Positions 1 through 9,073 of a DNA stretch of 64,000 bases are shown here, one piece after another; positions within the stretch are counted from its first letter, which is position 1; each line of letters starts with the position of its first letter. The notes below the pieces were generated by a model that saw only the letters and a list, made by a program, of their open reading frames with translations, was not told the DNA's origin and did no database searches. The position numbers and the translations under genes were made by a program. This DNA comes from JBOFOR01 sp051654865 (GTDB taxonomy: Bacteria; Bacillota; Clostridia; Peptostreptococcales; Peptostreptococcaceae): NCBI GenBank assembly GCA_051654865.1, contig JBOFYV010000124.1, forward strand, positions 1 to 64,000, given 5' to 3'.

Positions 1-202
1 TTCATATTTATATAAATATATCCTTTCTTTATATTTTAGAATTACTATCTATCTATAAGTAAATTAAAGCATATAAATCTACTAAATACTAGAATTATTA
101 TACCTACTTACAAAAAATATATTATAGATTATAAAATTAATTAATATATTTATACTAGTATAAAATAAGTTTACTAAATAAATTATAAAAGGAGGAGATT
201 AG

Positions 203-454
203 ATGTATAGATATTATACAAGTGGGGTTTGTGCTAAATCAATATTAATGGATATAGAAGATGACATATTAAAGGATGTTGTATTTGAAGGAGGGTGTGC
301 AGGCAATTTAATAGGTATAAAACATTTAATAGAAGGTAAAAACATAGACGAAGTAATAGAAATGCTTGAGGATATACCTTGCAAAGACAGAGGAACATCT
401 TGCCCAGATCAATTAGCTAAAGCTTTAAGAATATATAAAGAATATGCAAAATAA
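203..454 (+). CDS. TSCPD-domain protein (TIGR03905-like)
   Basis: This 83-residue protein carries the diagnostic TSCPDQL motif near its C-terminus (about residues 65-71) and a glycine/cysteine patch (GGCAGN) at about 31-36. Both match the short stand-alone TSCPD family; larger TSCPD domains occur at the end of adenosylcobalamin-dependent ribonucleotide reductases. The biochemical role of the short form is not known to me. The cysteines suggest metal or redox chemistry, which is inference. A good GGAGGAG ribosome site lies 6-12 bases before the ATG. It is monocistronic and ends at a hairpin shared with the convergent gene. Confidence 0.8.
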   Translation: MYRYYTSGVCAKSILMDIEDDILKDVVFEGGCAGNLIGIKHLIEGKNIDEVIEMLEDIPCKDRGTSCPDQLAKALRIYKEYAK

Positions 455-455
455 T

Positions 456-492
456 AAAAAATCCTCTACTTTGAAAGTAGAGGTAATTTTTT
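456..492. terminator. Bidirectional hairpin terminator
   Basis: The arms 463-472 and 474-483 are exact complements (CCTCTACTTT and AAAGTAGAGG). An A-run lies on one side and a T-run at 487-492 on the other, so it can stop transcripts from both converging genes. Confidence 0.85.
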
Positions 493-946
493 AGTGCTTA
501 TTAACTAATATTGCAATTTTTGCATCAGGGTTATAGCTTATTTGAACCATTTGATTCTTTTTTACTGTAGCAAGATCTTCGCCACCATAAGCTATTTGTA
601 ATTTTATTGGTTGTTTTCCTTGCTTTAATATTGCAACGTATTCTTTTTTCCCTTTTTTCTCTAAATTGATTAAGTTACCTACATAAGGTTTGAAGTTTTG
701 GTACTTCTTGCTAGAATTCTTTATGTAGAAATAAGTTCCAACAGCTATTAATAAGTTTATTCCTAGAGTTATCCATCCGTTAAGGTTAGATGAAATTCCT
801 ACTATTAATACTATTACCATTAATATAATAGGAACAATTGCTTTTTTCATAAGTAATTTCCCCATTATTTCGTTGGCTCTTTTTTCAGGGCCAGTCATTG
901 TTTTTGATCTAGCAAAAGATTCAGCGAATTTGTCTTTTAAGCCCAT
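491..946 (-). CDS. Two-helix membrane protein, unknown function
   Basis: I do not recognise the family of this 151-residue protein. The N-terminus (about 1-32) is charged and helical. Two hydrophobic segments at about 35-52 and 57-75, separated by a short loop, should span the membrane. The remaining part is a soluble basic tail with alternating beta-type sequence (about 85-151), probably cytoplasmic or on the outer face. An AGGAGGAT ribosome site precedes the ATG. It is transcribed alone and converges on the TSCPD gene. Confidence 0.7.
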   Translation of the reverse strand: MGLKDKFAESFARSKTMTGPEKRANEIMGKLLMKKAIVPIILMVIVLIVGISSNLNGWITLGINLLIAVGTYFYIKNSSKKYQNFKPYVGNLINLEKKGKKEYVAILKQGKQPIKLQIAYGGEDLATVKKNQMVQISYNPDAKIAILVNKH

Positions 947-1289
947 ATTAATCCTCCTAATTAAATAAATATTTAGTTATAATAACGATATTATGCTTGA
1001 AACTAAAAATTTACTATATTTATATTATACACAAGTTTACAATTAAAATTTATATCCAAGCAATATAGAAATATATTAATTATTTTATCACAGAATTTTA
1101 AAAAAGAAAATAAATCATAGCATAAAAATATTTTTAACTTGAAAAAATAGTAAATTTAAATTTAGAAACAGTTAAATGAAATAATATAAGAAGTATAATA
1201 TAATAATATTATTAGATAAAATACGTAAATCCTGTATAAAAAATAGCAAATAAATATGAAAATATAAACTAGAGTAAAGGGAGAGTAAT
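947..1289. other. Divergent intergenic region, nothing specific seen
   Basis: This 343-base, extremely AT-rich gap separates two divergent genes and must hold both promoters. I could not single out a convincing -35/-10 pair or a structured RNA, and no ORF here has a ribosome site. Confidence 0.5.
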
Positions 1290-2567
1290 ATGGAGAATAT
1301 AAAACTAGGATTAATAGGTGCAGGACTAAGGGGAAATTACACATATGCAAAATATATAAATGAAGAGTTTAAAGAGTGTAGGGTAGTGTCTGTAGTAGAA
1401 AAGAGAAAAGGAAGACTAGAATCTATTGCCAAACAGTATGATATAAACTATGAGAATACATTTGAGTCAATAGAAGCCTTTCTAAAAGAAGATAAATTTC
1501 TAGATGGTATTATAATTGCCAGTGGAGACGATAGGCATTATGACCATATTAATTTATTATTAGATAAAGGTTATAATGTACTAGTAGAGTTACCAATAAC
1601 AAATACTTTAGATAGATTAATTAAAATTCGAAAACTAAGTGAGATACATAATAATAAAATAATGATGTCATGTAATTTACTTAGACAAAACAAAGTAGTT
1701 GATAGTATAAAACAAATACTTGAATCTAAAAAATTAGGGGATGTAATTAGTATAGAATATAATCAAAATATTGGATATAAAAATTATGCGCATAACTACG
1801 TAAGAGGCAACTGGAGAATAGATAGTGATACAAGCCCTTTGATATTAAACAAAAGTTCCCAAGATATAGATATAATATCATATTTATTAGATAGTAAATG
1901 TGAAAAAATAACTTCATTTGGAAATTTGAAGTATATGAATAATAATAATTTTAAGTTAGGTATGGGAGATAATTGCTTTCAATGCGCTATTGAGTATAAG
2001 TGTCCTTATTCAGCCAAGAAAATATATATTGATAGTGAAAATGAAATAAAATATGCAGTTCATATAAATCCGACTAAAGAAAATTTAACTAAAATATTAA
2101 AACAAGGACCGTATGGAAGATGTGTTTATAGATGTGATAATAATGTTGTTGATAATATGACTAATATATTAGTTTTTAAAAATGGAGTAAATGCTAAATT
2201 AAATATAAATGGGTATACAAAGGATAAAGATATAAATATTAAGGTGTTGTTTAATGAAGGAGAACTAGAAGCAAGCTTTTATAAACAAGAAATACTAATA
2301 AAGGAGTTTATATCTAATAAAGAAAGTATAATAGATGTTGAAGTAGATACAACCATAGAAAAAGATTCAGAAATAAGGCTTTTAAAAAACTTTATAAGCA
2401 GATTAAAAGGTGAAAATGATAACGAGCAAATAGATGAATTGATAGATAGTCATATTGTTGCTTTTGCAGGAGAATATTCTAGAATAGTTGAAGAAACTAT
2501 AAAGATAAAAGAATTTTATGAAAATGCATTAGAGATGACAGAAGAAATTGAAAAAGTATTATTGTAA
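1290..2567 (+). CDS. Gfo/Idh/MocA-family oxidoreductase
   Basis: The N-terminal Rossmann fold opens with GLIGAGLRGNY (residues 7-17), the dinucleotide-binding glycine pattern of the family. It is followed by the usual acidic and hydrophobic strand order and a VELPITNT segment, the place where family members normally have EKP. The C-terminal half has the expected alpha/beta dimerisation domain. A cysteine cluster (CFQCAIEYKC, about 230-239, plus CVYRC near 275) resembles that of clostridial family members; whether it binds metal is unknown. At 425 residues the length is normal. The substrate cannot be told from sequence, though family members usually oxidise sugars, inositols or their derivatives with NAD(P). 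AAGGGAGAG sits before the ATG. Confidence 0.8.
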   Translation: MENIKLGLIGAGLRGNYTYAKYINEEFKECRVVSVVEKRKGRLESIAKQYDINYENTFESIEAFLKEDKFLDGIIIASGDDRHYDHINLLLDKGYNVLVELPITNTLDRLIKIRKLSEIHNNKIMMSCNLLRQNKVVDSIKQILESKKLGDVISIEYNQNIGYKNYAHNYVRGNWRIDSDTSPLILNKSSQDIDIISYLLDSKCEKITSFGNLKYMNNNNFKLGMGDNCFQCAIEYKCPYSAKKIYIDSENEIKYAVHINPTKENLTKILKQGPYGRCVYRCDNNVVDNMTNILVFKNGVNAKLNINGYTKDKDINIKVLFNEGELEASFYKQEILIKEFISNKESIIDVEVDTTIEKDSEIRLLKNFISRLKGENDNEQIDELIDSHIVAFAGEYSRIVEETIKIKEFYENALEMTEEIEKVLL

Positions 2568-2646
2568 ACTAAAATGAATGTTATCTATTTATTTCAAATA
2601 TGATATAATTCTATACAAAAGGAAAGTTTTATGAGGAGGAATGGAT

Positions 2647-3237
2647 ATGTCTGACGATAGAATAATTGATTTTAACGATTTAAAAAATAAAGTTAAAGAT
2701 AGTGATGTAGATAAATTTGAACAATATATATATAACTTATACTTTTCAGTAATGGATGGAAGTATGAGTATGGCTGAATTTTCTAGTAAAATATTTGATT
2801 ATATGAAAGAAAATAATATATCACAAGAAAAATTCATTAATATACAGAAGAAGTTTATGGAAAGATATGGAATGGATTCTGAAGAGGTGGAAAAGCAATT
2901 AAAAAGCTTTGGTATAGATCCAGGTGTTGCAGGATTTGGAAATATGGATTTAAATAAGATGAGTGATGAAAGTTTAGAAAATCTTAAAAAAAGTGCTGGT
3001 TTTTATGAAAGATATGGTTCAAAAATACAGGCTAAAAGTTGCATAACAACATATATAAAGAATGATACAAATGATATAGAAATCGTAGTAGATCAAGATA
3101 AAGTTATGCTTTGTAGTAGTAAAAAAATAAATCTAATGGATGCAGAATTAAATGAATTTTTATTGTCTTATAAAAATATGTTTAATAAAAAAATAAAAGT
3201 AGTTATATGTGAAAACTATAGTGATTATGATTATTAA
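2647..3237 (+). CDS. Conserved clostridial protein (DUF3867-like)
   Basis: This acidic, soluble, largely helical protein (196 residues from the chosen start) resembles the DUF3867 family of Clostridia, whose function is unknown. The N-terminus (DDRIIDFNDLKNKV) and the segment around QEKFINIQKKFMERYG are the parts I recognise. An in-frame ATG at 2641 directly abuts the AGGAGGA ribosome site (2634-2640), leaving no spacing. The ATG at 2647 sits 6 bases away, so I start there. It stands alone between a Gfo/Idh gene and a convergent hydrolase gene. Confidence 0.65.
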   Translation: MSDDRIIDFNDLKNKVKDSDVDKFEQYIYNLYFSVMDGSMSMAEFSSKIFDYMKENNISQEKFINIQKKFMERYGMDSEEVEKQLKSFGIDPGVAGFGNMDLNKMSDESLENLKKSAGFYERYGSKIQAKSCITTYIKNDTNDIEIVVDQDKVMLCSSKKINLMDAELNEFLLSYKNMFNKKIKVVICENYSDYDY

Positions 3238-3240
3238 AAA

Positions 3241-3290
3241 AAGAGGAATAAATCTAGACTTAAATGTTTAGGCTTATTCCTCTTTTTTTA
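3241..3290. terminator. Bidirectional hairpin terminator
   Basis: AGAGGAATAA (3242-3251) pairs with TTATTCCTCT (3274-3283). The flanks are A-rich and T-rich, and the loop is long. It lies between two converging genes. Confidence 0.8.
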
Positions 3291-3926
3291 ATATTGTATT
3301 TCTTTTACTACATTTATACCGTTTTGTAGCATACTATTTAGGAATACTAAATTTAATAGTTCAGCTGAATGTACATTTGGTATATCATATGTATCAACTA
3401 AGTTCATAGGTACAATTATATTTTTAGGTATATTATTTTGATTGAAATAAGACTTTAGAGTTATTGCAAATTGATATACACATATATCAGTACAATCACC
3501 AACGATAATTATATTATCAATATTATCAAAATCAATTGTATTCATAGCGAAAAAACCATTTGTAGAATTTTTAGGTATAACTTGTACATTTTCTATAGAT
3601 TTTAACTCATCTACAATTTCACTCTCAATATGGTTTTCTATACAATGAGAAGGATAACTTTGAAGTTCGACTGACTCAGGTGTATGTGTATCTGTAAAAG
3701 CAACTATTTTATGAACCCTATTAGATATATGCTTTATAAATTTTTCGATAGGAGTAATCAAAGCTTCAACTCGAGGGGAATACAATGCCCCACATCTAGC
3801 AAAACCATTATTCATATCTACTATATAAACTTCACTTCTTCTAAGATTTAAATTATTAATATTTTCATAAGGAAGACTGTTTAAGTTATCCTTTAGTGAT
3901 TGGATTTCATCAATTATTTTATTCAT
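3288..3926 (-). CDS. Isochorismatase-family cysteine hydrolase (nicotinamidase-like)
   Basis: The isochorismatase/nicotinamidase fold is recognisable from its three catalytic positions: Asp37 in VDMNNGF, a lysine in PKNSTNGFF, and the nucleophilic cysteine in VGDCTDICV. A DTHTPES segment supplies the metal-binding Asp/His of nicotinamidases, and SYPSHC matches the usual P-HC substrate-loop region. Members hydrolyse nicotinamide, isochorismate or related amides and enol ethers. The DTH metal site and length (212 residues) make nicotinamidase or pyrazinamidase activity plausible but unproved. It stands alone, with no NAD-salvage gene beside it. Confidence 0.8.
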   Translation of the reverse strand: MNKIIDEIQSLKDNLNSLPYENINNLNLRRSEVYIVDMNNGFARCGALYSPRVEALITPIEKFIKHISNRVHKIVAFTDTHTPESVELQSYPSHCIENHIESEIVDELKSIENVQVIPKNSTNGFFAMNTIDFDNIDNIIIVGDCTDICVYQFAITLKSYFNQNNIPKNIIVPMNLVDTYDIPNVHSAELLNLVFLNSMLQNGINVVKEIQY

Positions 3927-4010
3927 TTGACCTTACCCCCTAATATTTAGTAATTATATAGAAAATATTAACAGAATAGTTAGCGGTTAGTCAAGACTGC
4001 TGTAAAGACA

Positions 4011-4047
4011 AAAAACTACTTTTATTATTTTAAAAGTAGTTTTTTTA
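4011..4047. terminator. Strong symmetrical hairpin, orphan terminator
   Basis: ACTACTTTTA (4015-4024) pairs with TAAAAGTAGT (4031-4040), extended by A and T runs. It lies between two divergent genes, where no terminator is expected. An outer pair TTAGCGG (3980-3986) and CCGCTAA (4063-4069) encloses it, so it may be part of a small untranslated transcript. Confidence 0.6.
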
Positions 4048-4155
4048 GAAGATATTAGTTATCCGCTAAGGTCGGATACCATCCTCTACTAAATATTATG
4101 CAAATAAATATGAATTTGATACATAAATTTATAAAATCTATTTAATAATTAATTT

Positions 4156-4164
4156 TGATATAAT
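4156..4164 (+). promoter_or_regulatory. Extended -10 promoter of the merR-type gene
   Basis: TGATATAAT fits the extended -10 form (TGnTATAAT) about 80 bases before the regulator's ATG. I see no good -35. Confidence 0.5.
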
Positions 4165-4244
4165 TAGGATAGGTAGTTTTAATAGATGGGATAAAATGCA
4201 ATAATAATTTATGTATATAAATAATAAAAATTAGGAGTAATAAA

Positions 4245-5084
4245 ATGAAAAAAAAAGATTTAAAAGTTAAAAATTATTTTTCAATAGGAGAAATGGCTAA
4301 ATTACATAATGTATCAATAGAAACACTAAGACATTATGATAGACAAGAATTATTAAAACCAGATTATATAAATGAAAACACAGGATACAGATATTACTCT
4401 ATGAAAAGCTTCATAAAGATGGATATAATAAAAAAATGTAAGGCGATAGGATTAGCTTTAGATGAAATAAAAGAGACTATGAAAAACTATGATTCGATAG
4501 AATCGATAGTCGGTATATTAGAAAAACAAAAAGAGATTGTAGATATGAAGATAGAATCTCTAAAAAATATAAAGGATAATATTGAAAGTTTACAAAGGGA
4601 TATTTATGAATCTCTTAATATTGGAATAAATGAAATATATATAAAATACAATCAACAAAGAGAGATGATTAAATATGATTATTCAGGAAGATATACTAAG
4701 GAGTTTGAATTAAAACTAAGAAAAACATTATTAGAAGTGGAGGAGATTGAAAATAATCATAATTATAAAATAGTATTTTCTGCATCGTATAAAGCGTTGA
4801 TAGAGGATGATATATTAACATACATAAAGACTATGATAAGTTTAGATAAAATACCAAGTATTGAAAATGAAATAGTAACTCTTCCTAAAGGGAATTATTT
4901 AACTATGTATTTTGATGATAACTTTTATAATACCAAAAAATATTATGATGAAATTATAAAATATATAAAAGAAAATAATATCAAAGTTGAAGGTGATTTT
5001 CATGAAACATATATAATGACAAGAGCTAATACTGCAGGAGAAATAATGGCACTTGCAAAGATTGAAATATTGATAAAAAAATAA
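4245..5084 (+). CDS. MerR-family transcriptional regulator
   Basis: The N-terminal winged helix-turn-helix (about residues 11-80) is typical of MerR: FSIGEMAKLHNVSIETLRHYD, then the wing GYRYYSMKSF. A coiled-coil dimerisation helix follows at about 85-125 (VGILEKQKEIVDMKIESLKN). The C-terminal domain of about 150 residues resembles the GyrI-like multidrug-binding domain of BmrR-type regulators. Such proteins sense small hydrophobic drugs and switch on an exporter by twisting an overlong promoter. Just downstream lies a MATE exporter whose promoter has a 19-base spacer, the MerR signature. The regulator's job is therefore very likely to induce that exporter. Start: ATG after TTAGGAG. Confidence 0.88.
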   Translation: MKKKDLKVKNYFSIGEMAKLHNVSIETLRHYDRQELLKPDYINENTGYRYYSMKSFIKMDIIKKCKAIGLALDEIKETMKNYDSIESIVGILEKQKEIVDMKIESLKNIKDNIESLQRDIYESLNIGINEIYIKYNQQREMIKYDYSGRYTKEFELKLRKTLLEVEEIENNHNYKIVFSASYKALIEDDILTYIKTMISLDKIPSIENEIVTLPKGNYLTMYFDDNFYNTKKYYDEIIKYIKENNIKVEGDFHETYIMTRANTAGEIMALAKIEILIKK

Positions 5085-5108
5085 TTATACAAATATAATG
5101 GAAATATG

Positions 5109-5139
5109 TTGACTCTTTTGTTACACAAGACTTTATAAT
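5109..5139 (+). promoter_or_regulatory. MerR-type promoter/operator with 19-bp spacer
   Basis: TTGACT (5109-5114) and a perfect TATAAT (5134-5139) are separated by 19 bases. That is two more than sigma-A prefers and the hallmark of MerR-activated promoters. The spacer contains a short dyad, TTTTGT-TAC-ACAAGA, centred near 5123, almost exactly mid-spacer, which is where MerR proteins bind. The MATE gene starts 35 bases downstream. Confidence 0.8.
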
Positions 5140-5174
5140 CACAATAGGACTAATAATAAAGAAGAGGTGATTTA

Positions 5175-6506
5175 ATGTTAAAGCAATATTTAAAATTTGC
5201 AATACCGTCAGCCTTTGCAATGCTTATATCGGCATTATATACAATAATAGATGGAATATTCGTTGGACAAGGTGTAGGAGATAATGCTCTAGCAGCTGTA
5301 AATATAGTTTTACCATTTACAGTAATGCTAGTCGGAATAGCTAATATGATGGCAGTAGGTGGTGGAGCATTAGTATCTAAAAATATAGGAGCTAAAAATG
5401 TAGAAAAAGCAGTTAATATTTTTAGACAAGTGATGAAGTTTTTATTAATAGTATCAGTAGCGTTAAGTATAGTATGTGTAATATTTACAGAGCAAATAGT
5501 AAAAGCACTAGGAGCTACAACATCATTACAATCTTTAGCTGTAGATTATTTAAGATACTATGCATTATTCTGTATACCAAACTTAATAGGTATAGCATTA
5601 AATAGTTTTGTAAGAAATGATAATCAGCCTAAGTTAGCTATGATTTCTACAATAGCTGGTGCAATAACAAATATAGTACTTGATTATATATTCATATTTA
5701 CATTAGGATTAGGTATAAAAGGAGCTGCTATTGCAACTGGACTTGGACAAATAGTAACTGTAGCAATACTGTTACCTCATTTCATCAATAAAAAAGGAAA
5801 CTTAACATTCAAAAATGTAAAATTAGAAAAAGAAGTTATAAAAGATTTATTAAATATAGGATTCCCATCTTTCTTATCACAAATAAGTTTTTCAATAATA
5901 GTGCTTATTCATAATGTGGCAATAGTTAAGATAATGGGAGAAGCAGGTGTATCTGCTTATAGTATATTAAATTATATAGGTACTAATATATATATGGTAT
6001 TATTTGGTTTAACATTAGGAGTACAGCCATTGATAAGTTATAACTTTGGTAAAGGTGACTCTGAAATTGTTTTAAAGTATTACAAAATAAACCTTATATC
6101 CCAATTGGTAACTACTATATTTTTTGTTTCAATATGCTTAGTGTTTGGAAATAGTATAATATCAATATTTACGAATGACCCTAAAGTTATGGAAATCGCA
6201 TATATTGCAGTAATAATAGGAAGTTTAAGTTATTTCTTAGTGGGACCAAATATAGGAACGATAGTGTACTATCAAGCAATAGAGATGCCTAAACTATCAA
6301 CTCTAATGTGTATATTTAGAGCGGTAATATTTTTACCTATAGCACTTATAATACTAACAAGTGTGTTTGGAGCAAATGGTATATGGGCAGGAACTTTAGT
6401 ATCAGAAACATTAACGTTTATAACAATAAATATAATCTCAAATATAAAGAAAGCTACAAATAAATCTATAGAACAGTCAATTAAGAATGCTAGTGAAGTA
6501 GCATAA
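5175..6506 (+). CDS. MATE-family multidrug exporter
   Basis: This is a polytopic inner-membrane protein of 443 residues, about twelve hydrophobic segments and two internally similar halves, as expected for MATE. It has the family's typical opening, AIPSAFAMLISALYTIIDGIFVGQGVG, and the GVQPLISYNFGKGD motif in the second half. MATE proteins expel cationic drugs in exchange for Na+ or H+; the substrate here is unknown. GAGGTGAT precedes the ATG. It is driven by the MerR-type promoter just upstream and ends at a hairpin overlapping its stop codon. Confidence 0.92.
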   Translation: MLKQYLKFAIPSAFAMLISALYTIIDGIFVGQGVGDNALAAVNIVLPFTVMLVGIANMMAVGGGALVSKNIGAKNVEKAVNIFRQVMKFLLIVSVALSIVCVIFTEQIVKALGATTSLQSLAVDYLRYYALFCIPNLIGIALNSFVRNDNQPKLAMISTIAGAITNIVLDYIFIFTLGLGIKGAAIATGLGQIVTVAILLPHFINKKGNLTFKNVKLEKEVIKDLLNIGFPSFLSQISFSIIVLIHNVAIVKIMGEAGVSAYSILNYIGTNIYMVLFGLTLGVQPLISYNFGKGDSEIVLKYYKINLISQLVTTIFFVSICLVFGNSIISIFTNDPKVMEIAYIAVIIGSLSYFLVGPNIGTIVYYQAIEMPKLSTLMCIFRAVIFLPIALIILTSVFGANGIWAGTLVSETLTFITINIISNIKKATNKSIEQSIKNASEVA

Positions 6507-6532
6507 AAGAGAGCTTTAAGCTCTCTTTTATT
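6505..6532. terminator. Bidirectional hairpin terminator
   Basis: AAAAGAGAGCTT and AAGCTCTCTTTT pair across a one-base centre, starting inside the stop codon of the MATE gene. It is shared with the convergent lipoprotein gene. Confidence 0.8.
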
Positions 6533-6550
6533 GTATCTTTAAATATTATA

Positions 6551-7033
6551 TTAATTTATAGAATCTAAAGTGAAGTAGTCCTCTTTTTCGTATAATATAT
6601 GGCCACTTTGATATTCTTCGCCATCAACTAGTATTTTAAACTTATCTAAATTAAGGTTTTCTAAGTATGTTTTTGCAATAGAGTTAAGCATTAAAACTTC
6701 ACCAGAAGAGCCTAAATTAAAATCATAAAACTCTTTTGAAAAGTTAATAATACCTATATTTTCATTGTTATCAATAAATTTGTCAAAGCTATTTAGCTTA
6801 GTATCTTTTGGAATGACATTGTGAAATTTTAATTCATTAAATAATGAATTTGCAGCTACTTCTTTTATATTTACCTCTTTATCTATTAGATTTTCACCTT
6901 GTGAGTCAGAGATATAAATAGTTGCAGTTACTTTTTCAGCTTTTGATATTGAGTTATCTAGAGTAGTAGAACAACCAACTAATATTAGAGGTAAAATAAA
7001 TATAATTATTATAAAGTTAAATAATTTTTTCAT
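6551..7033 (-). CDS. GerMN-domain lipoprotein
   Basis: The protein begins with a lipoprotein signal peptide whose lipobox is LVGC (Cys21 counted from the chosen start), so it should be anchored outside the cell membrane. The mature part is a single GerMN domain. Its recognisable end is FSKEF, then GSSGEVLMLNSIAKT, then KILVDGEEYQSGHI. GerMN domains occur in the spore germination protein GerM and in many clostridial lipoproteins, where they probably bind cell-wall components. A longer TTG start at 7039 would sit only two bases from AAGGAG; the ATG at 7033 has an 8-base spacing and gives 160 residues. Confidence 0.8.
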   Translation of the reverse strand: MKKLFNFIIIIFILPLILVGCSTTLDNSISKAEKVTATIYISDSQGENLIDKEVNIKEVAANSLFNELKFHNVIPKDTKLNSFDKFIDNNENIGIINFSKEFYDFNLGSSGEVLMLNSIAKTYLENLNLDKFKILVDGEEYQSGHILYEKEDYFTLDSIN

Positions 7034-7082
7034 AATCAATACTCCTTATACATAAGTTAATACAGTTTATGTACAAGCGTAT

Positions 7083-7117
7083 AAAAATAGAACAAGCTAC
7101 CCTAAAAAGGGTAGCTT
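7083..7117 (-). terminator. Hairpin terminator of the ABC-F gene
   Basis: AAGCTACCCT (7094-7103) pairs with AGGGTAGCTT (7108-7117). On the minus strand it is followed by a short U-run. Confidence 0.8.
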
Positions 7118-7122
7118 AATAA

Positions 7123-9036
7123 TTAATTTTTAGAATTCATTATTTCTTCGGATAGATTATTTAAATATTCCCATCTTTCATACTTATGTTCAAGTTCTGA
7201 TTCAAGTCTAGCTTTTTCATCTAAAACTTCTTGTAACTTAACAAAGTCAGTTGAATACTTAGAAGTACTGTTTTCAAGTTCTTCGATTTTAGTTTCTAGT
7301 TTTTCTATATCACTATCTATAGTGTCAAATTCTCTTTGCTCATTATAAGTAAATTTAAGTTTTTTATCATTCTTAGGCTTTTCTTTTTTTATAGTTTGAT
7401 CAGAAGTTTTTTCTTTAGCTTCTTCCTTAAATTCAATTCCTTGTATTTCTCTATAAATAGAGTAGTCACTATAGTTACCAGTAAAGATATGAATTTCACC
7501 CATACCTTCATACGCAAATATTTTATTACAAATTCTATCTAAGAAGTATCTATCATGGGAAACCGTGATCACGACACCACTAAATTCATCAAGGTAATCT
7601 TCTAATATATTAAGAGTGTCTATATCTAAGTCGTTTGTAGGCTCATCTAATAATAGTACATTAGGTGCAAGCATAAGTGTCCTTAATAAATGAAGTCGAC
7701 GTCTTTCACCACCGGATAATTTACTAATTAAAGTGTACTGCATAGTAGAGTTAAATAAAAATCTTTCGCACATAGAAGAAGCTGAAATCTTAGTTCCATC
7801 TGCAGTTTCTATATAATCACTAGCTTCCTTTACGTAATCAATAGCACGCATATCAGGATGCATATGAGAATCATCTTGATCAAAAGATCCTATTTTAACA
7901 GTTTCACCAATTTCTAAATGTCCACTATCTGGTTGAAGTTTTCCATTTATTATATTTATTAAAGTAGATTTTCCCATACCATTCTTGCCTATGATTCCAA
8001 TTCTATCAGTACGAGCTAAGGTATAGTCTAAATCGTCAATTAAAATCTTATCCCCAAAAGCTTTAGAGATATGGTGAATTTCTATAATTTTTTTACCAAG
8101 TCTTGTTGAACCAACAGATATATCAATTTTTTCATCAGCTAAAGCAGCATCTCTATTAACAAGTTCATCAAACCTTTGAAGTCTAGCTTTTTGCTTTGTA
8201 GTACGAGCTTTAGCTCCACGTCTAACCCAAGCTAATTCATTTCTTATTAAGTTTTGACGCTTTTCTTCCATACTAGTTTCCAGAGATAATCTTTCCATCT
8301 TCTTCTCTAAGAAAACAGAGTAGTTTCCTTCATAACTAAAAAGCCTTCCTTTATCTAGTTCAATAATTCTATTACAAACTCTATCCAAGAAATATCTATC
8401 ATGTGTAATCATTAGTAATGAGCCGCGTCTAGAGTTAAGATATTCCTCTAGATAATCTATAGTATCATTGTCTAAGTGGTTTGTAGGCTCATCTAATATT
8501 AATAGTTCACAAGGAGTAATAAGAGCTGATGCTAATGAAACTCTTTTTCTTTGTCCACCAGATAGTTCTTTAATTTTTTGATTAAAATTGGTAATACCAA
8601 GTTTAGTTAAAACTGTTTTAGCTTCGCTTTCAAGATCCCAAAGATTAAGAGCATCAATTTTTTCTTGCAAGGATATTAATTTTTTATTTAAAGCATCTGT
8701 AAAATTAGAATTTAAAGATTCTAATGTTTCTTCATATTCTAAAAGTAGTCTCATCTCAGGAGATGTGCCTTTAAATACTTGCTCAAGTACAGTGAAGTTT
8801 TCATCATAATCAGGATTTTGGGGTAAATATTCAACTCTGACCTTATTTGCTTTAGTTATAGAACCTGTATCAGGAACTTCAAATCCAGCAATTATTTTTA
8901 GTAAAGTAGATTTACCCGTACCATTTACGCCAATTATACCTATTTTTTCACCTTCGTTTATTCCAAAAGAAATATTCTCTAATAGTTTTTTTTCTGAATA
9001 ACTTTTACCTATATTTTCTAAAGTCATTAAATTCAT
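7123..9036 (-). CDS. ABC-F family ATPase (Uup/YfmR type)
   Basis: There are two complete ATP-binding cassettes with no transmembrane segment. Walker A motifs are GVNGTGKST (first) and GKNGMGKST (second), signatures LSGGQRKR and LSGGERRR, and Walker B motifs LLILDEPTN and VLLLDEPTN. Between the cassettes lies the charged inter-domain linker of ABC-F factors, which reaches the ribosomal tRNA sites. The C-terminal 80 or so residues form a coiled coil (EIEKLETKIEELEN-like), the Uup-type extension. ABC-F proteins act on stalled ribosomes or protect against antibiotics; the Uup/YfmR group is housekeeping, relieving elongation stalls. Length is normal at 637 residues. No linked antibiotic determinant argues for resistance. 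Confidence 0.9.
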   Translation of the reverse strand: MNLMTLENIGKSYSEKKLLENISFGINEGEKIGIIGVNGTGKSTLLKIIAGFEVPDTGSITKANKVRVEYLPQNPDYDENFTVLEQVFKGTSPEMRLLLEYEETLESLNSNFTDALNKKLISLQEKIDALNLWDLESEAKTVLTKLGITNFNQKIKELSGGQRKRVSLASALITPCELLILDEPTNHLDNDTIDYLEEYLNSRRGSLLMITHDRYFLDRVCNRIIELDKGRLFSYEGNYSVFLEKKMERLSLETSMEEKRQNLIRNELAWVRRGAKARTTKQKARLQRFDELVNRDAALADEKIDISVGSTRLGKKIIEIHHISKAFGDKILIDDLDYTLARTDRIGIIGKNGMGKSTLINIINGKLQPDSGHLEIGETVKIGSFDQDDSHMHPDMRAIDYVKEASDYIETADGTKISASSMCERFLFNSTMQYTLISKLSGGERRRLHLLRTLMLAPNVLLLDEPTNDLDIDTLNILEDYLDEFSGVVITVSHDRYFLDRICNKIFAYEGMGEIHIFTGNYSDYSIYREIQGIEFKEEAKEKTSDQTIKKEKPKNDKKLKFTYNEQREFDTIDSDIEKLETKIEELENSTSKYSTDFVKLQEVLDEKARLESELEHKYERWEYLNNLSEEIMNSKN

Positions 9037-9073
9037 ATTATCACCTTTAATTCTTGTTATATTTTATAAATAC

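Noticed and set aside
7123..9036. Antibiotic-resistance ABC-F protein
   Set aside because: Full C-terminal coiled coil and overall form fit the housekeeping Uup/YfmR group; no leader peptide or attenuator seen.
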